From NCBI GenBank assembly GCA_012799425.1, contig JAAZLF010000057.1:1-5549 (forward strand): a stretch of DNA of 5,549 bases, in the 5' to 3' direction. Under the pieces are notes generated by a model. That model had not been told where the DNA came from, searched no databases, and worked only from the letters and a program-made list of their open reading frames with translations. Positions 1 to 5,549 of this stretch are shown in pieces; the stretch's first letter is position 1, and each line of letters starts with the position of its first letter. The DNA is from Actinomycetales bacterium. GTDB lineage: Bacteria > Actinomycetota > Actinomycetes > Actinomycetales > Dermabacteraceae. Both the position numbers and the translations under genes were made by a program.

Positions 1-84
1 GCGCACCTGGCGCAGCACCTCGTACATCCCCTTCTCGTTGATCTGGTCCTTGAGCATCATGAGCTGGAGTCCGACGACGGCCAT
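1..84 (-). CDS. Sugar phosphate isomerase/epimerase, N-terminal fragment
   Basis: Only the first 28 codons are in the window; the gene continues past the left edge. The reading begins MAVVGLQLMMLKDQINEKG, and the pattern of a short beta strand followed by GLQL and a charged helix is typical of the first strand and helix of TIM-barrel xylose-isomerase-like sugar phosphate isomerases/epimerases. The ATG at 84-82 is supported by a strong ribosome binding site, AAGGAG at 97-92, seven bases upstream. It follows the oxidoreductase gene on the same strand after 120 bases, and these two families are often found together in sugar or polyol catabolic operons. The substrate is unknown. The family call rests on a short stretch and could change once the rest of the gene is seen; the start itself is well supported. 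Confidence 0.68.
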   Translation of the reverse strand, partial: MAVVGLQLMMLKDQINEKGMYEVLRQVR

Positions 85-204
85 GGTGAGTCTCCTTCGA
101 GTCGTGTGGTCGGCGCCGCACGGCGCCGGGGAAGGTGGGGAGAGGGGTGATGAGGGGTCGGGCGGGCGAGCCGCCTGGGAGCGGCCGCCCGCCCGGTCAT
201 CCGG
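85..204 (-). other. Intercistronic gap with two GC-rich hairpins
   Basis: These 120 bases separate the oxidoreductase stop from the isomerase start. Reading in the direction of transcription they hold a long hairpin (159-195, listed separately), a C-rich single-stranded stretch, a second hairpin built from two copies of CGGCGCCG (111-118 and 121-128; stem of 7 bp, loop of 4), and then the ribosome binding site of the next gene. I see no convincing -35/-10 pair inside, so co-transcription through the hairpins is the simplest reading. Confidence 0.5.
159..195 (-). terminator. Strong stem-loop after the oxidoreductase; partial terminator or mRNA-stabilising hairpin
   Basis: The arms 159-168 and 186-195 (CGGGCGGGCG / CGCCCGCCCG) pair perfectly over 10 bp. 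Inside them 170-174 and 181-185 add 5 more bp after a single bulged A at 169, leaving a 6-base loop. It begins 9 bases beyond the stop codon of the oxidoreductase. No T-run follows in the direction of transcription, so it may be a U-tract-less terminator as proposed for high-GC actinobacteria, or an intercistronic hairpin that lowers or protects part of the operon mRNA. The structure is seen; the function is inferred. Confidence 0.5.
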
Positions 205-1377
205 TCAGGAGCGGGTGGGGAACTTCCCCTCTGCTTCGATGCGCTTGTTGAGCTCGGCGAGGTACTCCTCGGCGGGGTAGTCGACCAGGTCTATCTCGCG
301 ACCGGTCCAGGCCGACAGCTGCATGCCGGAGGCCAGGCGCACGCCGTTGATGCCCTCGGCGCCGTCGGCGATAAGCGGGGTGCCGTCGTTGACATGGGCG
401 GCGAAGTTGGTCAGGACGTCGATGTGCTGCTGGCCCCAGGCCGACTCGTACTCCTCGACCTCGGTGGTGAACAGCTCCGAGGTGTCCATCTGGCCCATGA
501 AAAGGCGACCCACGTCCGCGGTGGACATGCCGTCGCTGAGGCTGCGCTCATCCTGCTTCAGGCGGGTGATGGTGACCTTCTTCGAGCCCTCCACCACGAT
601 CTTGCCCTGGTCGAACAGCATCTCCAGGCGGTCGGTGCCGATGATGTCGTTGGTGGAGGTGATGAAGCTGCCGGTGGCGCCGTCCCCGAAGTCGACGACC
701 GCGTTGACCTCGTCCTCGGTGGCGATGTCGCGCTGGAAGCCGAAGGCCAGCTTCGCGAAGACCTTCTGCGGCGCGCCGCACAGCCACTGCCACAGGTCGA
801 GCTGGTGCGGGGCCTGGTTGACCAGGACGCCGCCGCCCTCGCCGCCCCAGGTCGCGCGCCAGGCCGACTGGTCGTAGTAGGCCTGCGGGCGCCACCAGGT
901 GGTGATGATCCAGGAGGTGTGGCGCAGCTTTCCGAGCTCGCCGGAGGAGATCAGCGCCTTGAGATCGGTGTAGACCGGGTTGGTGCGCTGGTTGAACATG
1001 ATCGCGAATGTGGTCTCGGGATGGGCGGCCGCGAAGTCGTTCATCTCCTGCACCTGCTTGGTGTAGACACCGGCCGGCTTCTCGGTGAGGGTGTGGATGC
1101 CCTTGCCGAGCGCGGCGATCGTCATCTCCGGGTGCAGGTAGTGCGGGACGGTGGTGACCACGGCGTCCACGTCTCCCGAGTCCAGCATCGCGACGTAGTC
1201 ATCGTAGAAGGGGACCGCGGCGTGCTTCTGCGCGGCGAGCTCCTTCTTGGCGGGATCGTCATCCGCGATCGCGCCGAGGGTCATCCCCTCGACCTTGCCC
1301 TCGGCGAGGAGGCCGGCGTACATGCCGCCCTGGGCGCCGAATCCGATGATGCCGAGGCGGACGTTCTTCTCCGACAT
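205..1377 (-). CDS. Gfo/Idh/MocA-family NAD(P)-dependent oxidoreductase
   Basis: This 390-residue protein has the usual length and two-domain layout of the family. The N-terminal Rossmann fold begins with the dinucleotide-binding loop GIIGFGAQG (residues 9-17). The family signature EKP at 99-101, where the lysine normally contacts cofactor and substrate, sits inside TLTEKPAGV. The C-terminal alpha/beta domain carries GGGVLVNQAPHQLDLWQWL (181-199), with H191 and D194 in the usual active-site segment. Members oxidise or reduce a sugar or cyclitol hydroxyl in the cytoplasm; inositol, glucose and 3-keto-glycoside chemistry are all possible here and I cannot choose. The ATG at 1377 has GGAG at 1386-1383, five bases upstream. 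It lies between a sugar symporter and a probable sugar isomerase on the same strand, so it most likely acts in that catabolic operon. No frame break or missing motif is visible. Confidence 0.92.
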   Translation of the reverse strand: MSEKNVRLGIIGFGAQGGMYAGLLAEGKVEGMTLGAIADDDPAKKELAAQKHAAVPFYDDYVAMLDSGDVDAVVTTVPHYLHPEMTIAALGKGIHTLTEKPAGVYTKQVQEMNDFAAAHPETTFAIMFNQRTNPVYTDLKALISSGELGKLRHTSWIITTWWRPQAYYDQSAWRATWGGEGGGVLVNQAPHQLDLWQWLCGAPQKVFAKLAFGFQRDIATEDEVNAVVDFGDGATGSFITSTNDIIGTDRLEMLFDQGKIVVEGSKKVTITRLKQDERSLSDGMSTADVGRLFMGQMDTSELFTTEVEEYESAWGQQHIDVLTNFAAHVNDGTPLIADGAEGINGVRLASGMQLSAWTGREIDLVDYPAEEYLAELNKRIEAEGKFPTRS

Positions 1378-1531
1378 GGTGTCTCCGTTCTATGGGGTGT
1401 CGGCACCCGGTCCGGTGCCGCGGAAGATGAGCAGAGGTGCAGGTGGTGGGACAGCGAGCGGGCACGGAGGTGAGCTGCATCGCCTCGATGACCCTACTCT
1501 CGCCGGTGACCTGGCAGCGGTCGCGGGCGGA
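1378..1531 (-). other. Gap between symporter and oxidoreductase
   Basis: These 154 bases hold no credible gene and no promoter that I can defend. Two small structures are visible: an imperfect hairpin at 1467-1473 / 1480-1486 (7 bp including one G-U pair) and the perfect inverted repeat at 1401-1420 listed separately. The ribosome binding site of the oxidoreductase is at its left end. Read-through from the symporter promoter is the simplest explanation for expression of the downstream genes. Confidence 0.45.
1401..1420. repeat. Perfect 7-bp inverted repeat upstream of the oxidoreductase
   Basis: CGGCACC (1401-1407) and GGTGCCG (1414-1420) are exact reverse complements separated by six bases. 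The element lies 15 bases upstream of the ribosome binding site of the oxidoreductase. It could fold as a hairpin in the mRNA leader or be a palindromic protein-binding site. It does not carry the central CG flanked by A/T of a typical LacI operator. GC-rich sequence produces such repeats by chance, so its role is uncertain. Confidence 0.35.
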
Positions 1532-2971
1532 TCAGCTCTCCTCGGCGGCCGCCGCATGGCGCTCGGCGAGCAGGGCGACGTTGTGGTCCACCCGCTTCTT
1601 CGACAGCGGGTACCAGAAGACCAGCGCGAGGGTCGAGACGATCAGCAGCAGCGCCGGGACCAGGGTCGAGAGGTTGTAGATCCCCTCGAGCACCTCCTGG
1701 CTCTGCATGACGTCGCCCGTGCCGGGCTCGTAGCCGATCCATTCCAGGGCCCAGCCGGTCAGGCCGCCTGCGATGGCCTAGCCGAGCTTCCGTGCCCAGG
1801 AGTACATGCCGTACACAGTGGCGTCGTTGCGCTCGCCGGTGCTGATCTCCTGGTAATCGATCACGTCGGTGATGAAGGCCCAGATGAGGATGTTCAGGCA
1901 CGAGACGCCCAGCATCAGCACGGCGTAGCCGACCATGAAGACGTACGGGCTGTCGGTGCGCAGCACGAACAGGACTAGGGCGGCGACGATCGCCAGGGTC
2001 ATCCCGACCGTGCCGACCTCCTTCTTGCCGAAGGTCTTGGCGAGCTTCGCCGCGAAGGGCACCAGGAGCAGGGTGGGGGCGAGGCCCACGAAGTTCACGA
2101 CGCTCAGCAGCTGCCCGTCGTTGAAGTACTCGTTGAGCATGTACGGCATCATCCCGCCGAGCAGCATGAAGGCGATCAGCATGAACAGCGAGGTGGCGAT
2201 GAGGCCCGTGAGGCTGCGGTTCCGGAGCATCGCGCCGAGGGTCTGGGCGAGGCTCGCGCGCTGCTCGGGCGCTTTCGGCGGCGTGGTGATGCGCTCCTCG
2301 ACGTTCACGAAGCACAGCCCGTAGCAGATGACTGCGAGGACGCCGCAGCCGGCGGCGGCGAGCATCATGCGGGTCCCCGAGAGCTCGGACTGGCCGTTGA
2401 TCTGGACGAAGACGATCAGCGGCAGCAGCACCGAGATGCCGAGGTTGGCGAGGGTCGCGCCGAGCGAGCGGAACACGGACAGCGAGGCCCGCTCGCCGGG
2501 CTGGTTCGAGATCACCGAGGCCATCGAGCCGTAGGGGATGTTGATCAGCGTGTAGAAGACTGAGCCCCACAGGATGTAGGTGACGATCATCCAGGCGAGA
2601 CGCACGCCGTAGCTGCCGTCCTGCAGGAACGGCGAGAACATCAGCAACGCCGCCACGGTGACCGGGATCATGATCCGCAGCAGCCAGGGCTTGAAGCGGC
2701 CGGAACGGCCGGGGTTCAGGACGTCGATCAGGCGGCCGGCGCCGACGTCGGTGAAGGCGTCGAGGATGCGTGCGGCGAACAGCAGGGTGCCGACGTGCGC
2801 GGCGCTGATGCCCATGACATTGGTGTAGAAGTTCATGAAGAACGAGGACTGCAGCAGGAACGTGAAGTCGTTCCCGAAGTCCCCGAACATGTAGCCGATC
2901 TTGTCTCGGAGGCTGAAGGGGCGCACTGCCTTCTTCTGCGTGGGTGCTGCCGCATGGGAGGTGCTCATCAT
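1532..2971 (-). pseudogene. GPH-family (MFS_2) sugar:cation symporter interrupted by an in-frame amber codon
   Basis: The frame runs 480 codons from ATG to TGA but is cut at codon 398 by TAG (1780-1778). The first 397 residues form most of a glycoside-pentoside-hexuronide symporter, related to MelB and XylP, which imports sugars with Na+ or H+. Visible family marks are the helix-1 segment DKIGYMFGDFGNDF (23-36), the loop DAFTDVGAGRLIDVLNPGRSGRFKPWLL (71-98, key residues D75, G79, D83, G91, R92, P95), and the C-terminal segment ITDVIDYQEISTGERND (367-383). Beyond the stop the frame continues for 81 residues with two more membrane-like stretches (AIAGGLTGWAL and LVPALLLIVSTLALVFW) and ends normally, so without the TAG it would be a full-length 12-helix protein. 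RKLG followed by Gln is usual here, so CAG to TAG is the simplest change. AAGGAG at 2981-2976 is only 4 bases from the first ATG but 7 from the second (2968), which may be the true start. Confidence 0.85.
1778..1780 (-). other. Premature amber codon within the symporter frame
   Basis: On the minus strand the codon reads TAG, preceded by codons for WARKLG and followed in the same frame by AIAGGLTGWAL. The family normally has Gln after K-L-G at this spot, so a single G-to-A change on the plus strand at 1780 explains it. It removes the last 81 residues, including the two final membrane segments. A sequencing error, a strain-specific mutation or suppressor read-through are all possible explanations. 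Confidence 0.85.
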
Positions 2972-3116
2972 CGTGCTCCTTGGGGCTCATCCTTGAGTGT
3001 GCGGGAGCGCTCCGCGCGGACTCGGCGCGGTGGCTCCGGCTCGCTGAGCGCGATGCGGGAAGCGGCGTCGGCGAGTGCCCTGAGTCTGGTGAGACAGCTC
3101 CCCGGCACGGCCTTGT

Positions 3117-3130
3117 TGCCAACGGTTGCA
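3117..3130. promoter_or_regulatory. LacI-type operator-like palindrome
   Basis: TGCCAACGGTTGCA is centred on CG, and each 7-base half differs from the LacI-family consensus half TGCAAAC at one base (TGCCAAC and, on the other strand, TGCAACC). It would sit at about +17 to +30 relative to the predicted start point, a common place for a repressor road-block. The same 7-mer AACGGTT recurs 48 bases away at 3169-3175 inside the promoter spacer, with weaker flanks. No LacI-type repressor gene lies in the window. The sequence match is seen; its use is inferred. Confidence 0.5.
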
Positions 3131-3153
3131 CTCGCCCTGCCGGGTGGTAGAAG

Positions 3154-3182
3154 TTTGTACTGTTCGGTAACGGTTCTGTCAC
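3154..3182 (-). promoter_or_regulatory. Sigma-70-type promoter for the sugar operon
   Basis: On the minus strand GTGACA (3182-3177; 5 of 6 to TTGACA) and TACAAA (3159-3154; 4 of 6 to TATAAT) are separated by exactly 17 bases. The surrounding stretch is A/T-richer than the rest of the window. The start point would be near 3147, giving an untranslated leader of about 175 bases before the symporter. The spacer contains a second AACGGTT core, so a repressor bound there would block polymerase. Confidence 0.5.
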
Positions 3183-3205
3183 CTGCGTCGATGGGAATGG
3201 TGCGG

Positions 3206-3242
3206 TGAGGAGGCGTGTGTCACCCGGCCCGTCGCCTCCTCA
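3206..3242. repeat. 10-bp perfect inverted repeat upstream of the promoter
   Basis: TGAGGAGGCG (3206-3215) and CGCCTCCTCA (3233-3242) are exact reverse complements around a 17-base spacer. It begins 24 bases upstream of the -35 box of the symporter promoter and 56 bases beyond the likely rpf terminator. It could be a back-up terminator hairpin with a large loop or a binding site for a dimeric regulator. No T-run flanks it on either side. Confidence 0.4.
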
Positions 3243-3297
3243 GAATTGCCGCACGTTGCCGCGATGGGGTGCAGTGATGGCGCCGTGTGCGAAGTGA

Positions 3298-3330
3298 ACG
3301 GCCGGGCCACCGCAGAGGTGGCCCGGCCGT
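3298..3330 (-). terminator. Intrinsic terminator of rpf
   Basis: The arms 3298-3311 and 3317-3330 (ACGGCCGGGCCACC / GGTGGCCCGGCCGT) pair perfectly over 14 bp around a 5-base loop, the strongest hairpin in the window. It lies about 60 bases beyond the rpf stop codon. Only a weak T-containing stretch (TCACTT) follows in the direction of transcription, which is common for actinobacterial terminators. It separates rpf from the sugar operon promoter. Confidence 0.75.
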
Positions 3331-3343
3331 CCGGTTCCTGGCG

Positions 3344-3385
3344 TGATCGCACGGGGGCGATCAGGGCAGCGGCGTCGAGCGCCGC
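3344..3385 (-). other. Two further stem-loops between the rpf stop and its terminator
   Basis: The first after the stop pairs GCGGCG (3369-3374) with CGCCGC (3380-3385) around a 5-base loop. The next pairs TGATCGC (3344-3350) with GCGATCA (3357-3363) around a 6-base loop. With the terminator at 3298-3330 they make three hairpins in a row within 88 bases. They may protect the 3' end of the rpf mRNA or add to termination. Confidence 0.45.
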
Positions 3386-3391
3386 GGGTGA

Positions 3392-4620
<1,229 letters not shown>

Positions 4621-5532
4621 TCAGGCCTCCTCGGCGGGGTTCAGCCCAGCGGCGGCAGCGGCACGGTGCTCAGCCTCTCCCGTCTCGAGGGCGAACAGGC
4701 CGTAGGCGACAGGCGAGGCGGAGAACATCTCCGCGCAATGCTCCGCGAGCCGCGGCCACGGCGTGCCGCCACCGTCGGCGTAGGCCCCGACGGCATGCTC
4801 GAACACCTCCGGCGGAGCGCTTGCCTGATGGAACAACAGGTCCCTGGCGGGGTCACCGACCGCCGCGGTGGTCCAGTCCAGCAGGGCGGAGATCCTCTCG
4901 CCCTCGACCAGGGTGTGCGCCGGATAGATCTCGCCGTGCGTGAGCACGCTGTGCTGCGGCCAGTAGCTGTCCTCCGCGACCCAGGCCCGCCACCTCTCCC
5001 ACAGCGCCGGGGCGATCTCGAACTCCGCCGCCACCCGGTCCAGATCCCGCATCCACGCCTCGCGCACCTGGGCAGGGGAGCGCACCTCGATACCGGTGGC
5101 GGCGGCGTCGACCGCATCGATCCCGTGCAGCTGGGCGACCATCCGGCCCAGAGACTCGGCGTAGGCGCGGGAGGAGATGTCGATGCGCCAGGTCACGGTC
5201 CCGTCCGTCTCGAGGCTGAGTCCGGGGAGCCCGGGAAGCAGCGGGTAGGCGATCAGCTCGGGGCTGTTGATACGCCAATCGGGCACAGCCACGTCCAGCT
5301 GCGGGGCGACGAGCCGCAGCAGCCGCCCCTCGACGTCGGCGCGCGAGAGCACATCGGCCCGGCGCGGAATCCGCAGCACCCAGCGCTGCCCGTCGTGCGC
5401 GCGGCCGAACGCCACCCGGAAGTCGAGGCCCATCTCCTCGGTGCGAAGGCTCGAGCCGTCGAGCTCGAGACCGTGGTCCCGGGCCAGGGCGAGCAGATCC
5501 TCGAGGTCTTCGGGCGGCTGCGTGGTGAACAT
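4621..5532 (-). CDS. mph: Macrolide 2'-phosphotransferase, Mph(H)-like
   Basis: This 303-residue cytoplasmic kinase belongs to the aminoglycoside/macrolide phosphotransferase fold. Mph enzymes use GTP or ATP to phosphorylate the 2'-hydroxyl of the desosamine of macrolides, inactivating them. The N-lobe segment WVLRIPRR (51-58) matches the family. The catalytic loop is VLTHGEIYPAHTL (196-208) and the metal-binding loop is LLDWTTAAVGDPARDLL (217-233) with D219, D227 and D231. The HGxxxxxH spacing, ending in His rather than the Asn of aminoglycoside kinases, and the DW after it point to Mph. The odd point is E201 where most of the family has Asp (HGD). The ATG at 5532 lacks a clear ribosome binding site, and the frame stays open to the window edge only 17 bases upstream, so a slightly longer protein or leaderless start is possible. 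No macrolide-inducible leader is visible. Such genes are intrinsic in some Brachybacterium; a kinase for another substrate is the alternative. Confidence 0.82.
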   Translation of the reverse strand: MFTTQPPEDLEDLLALARDHGLELDGSSLRTEEMGLDFRVAFGRAHDGQRWVLRIPRRADVLSRADVEGRLLRLVAPQLDVAVPDWRINSPELIAYPLLPGLPGLSLETDGTVTWRIDISSRAYAESLGRMVAQLHGIDAVDAAATGIEVRSPAQVREAWMRDLDRVAAEFEIAPALWERWRAWVAEDSYWPQHSVLTHGEIYPAHTLVEGERISALLDWTTAAVGDPARDLLFHQASAPPEVFEHAVGAYADGGGTPWPRLAEHCAEMFSASPVAYGLFALETGEAEHRAAAAAGLNPAEEA

Positions 5533-5549
5533 GGCGGCAGTCTGCCACC

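Larger units (their letters stand above)
2972..3391 (-). other. Gene-free 420-base regulatory region between rpf and the symporter
   Basis: No convincing gene lies here. From right to left it holds three serial hairpins that end the rpf transcript (3385-3298), a tandem TTGCCGC pair spaced 10 bases (3246-3252, 3256-3262), a 10-bp inverted repeat (3206-3242), the symporter promoter (3182-3154), an operator-like palindrome (3117-3130), and a leader of roughly 175 bases that includes a 10-base palindrome GGAGCGCTCC (3004-3013) and ends with the ribosome binding site. Overlapping open frames on both strands are Arg/Ser/Ala-rich and look like GC-bias shadows. Confidence 0.55.

Noticed and set aside
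193..207. Short tandem repeat CCGGTCAT / CCGGTCA at the stop of the oxidoreductase
   Set aside because: It is only 7-8 bases long in two copies, next to GC-rich hairpin DNA; chance is a sufficient explanation.
394..1473. Plus-strand open frame of 359 residues opposite the oxidoreductase
   Set aside because: It is an antisense shadow of a conserved Gfo/Idh/MocA gene; its composition (Val, Leu, Gly, Asp, Arg) reflects GC bias and no motif is recognisable.
1494..3182. Minus-strand open frame of 562 residues overlapping the symporter in another frame
   Set aside because: It is Arg/Pro/His-rich with no domain, whereas the overlapping frame shows the GPH transporter pattern. Its length comes from the low number of stops in GC-rich DNA.

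Overview
The window is GC-rich throughout, with GC-biased third positions. Every gene I can support lies on the minus strand, so transcription runs from high to low coordinates. Actinobacterial signs are a resuscitation-promoting factor (Rpf), strong purine-rich ribosome binding sites and hairpin terminators without a T-run. The macrolide 2'-phosphotransferase resembles the Mph(H) type that I recall from Brachybacterium faecium. My best guess is Brachybacterium or another Dermabacteraceae member; this is inference, not a database match.

Layout from the right (transcriptional) end. Positions 5532-4621 encode a complete macrolide kinase homologue. A gap of 287 bases follows. Positions 4333-3392 encode a secreted Rpf-type muralytic enzyme with a Gln/Glu-rich linker and a very acidic repeat domain resembling peptidoglycan-binding domains. 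Three stem-loops in series follow its stop, the last being the likely terminator (3298-3330). Positions 3391-2972 hold these hairpins, another inverted repeat, and a promoter (-35 at 3177-3182, -10 at 3154-3159) with LacI-type operator-like sequences. That promoter faces a carbohydrate-uptake cluster: a GPH-family sugar:cation symporter (2971-1532) broken by an in-frame amber codon at 1778-1780, a Gfo/Idh/MocA-family oxidoreductase (1377-205), and the first 28 codons of a probable sugar phosphate isomerase/epimerase (84-1) running off the left edge.

The left half reads as a sugar utilisation operon: a LacI-type repressor would release the promoter, the symporter would import a sugar or glycoside, and the oxidoreductase and isomerase would process it. 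The substrate cannot be told from sequence. The amber codon would remove the last two membrane helices of the transporter, so in this strain the operon may lack its own importer. I did not find a new defence, mobile or RNA-based system. The most notable points are the amber mutation, the operator/promoter arrangement, the acidic C-terminal domain of the Rpf, and the HGE variant of the kinase catalytic motif.
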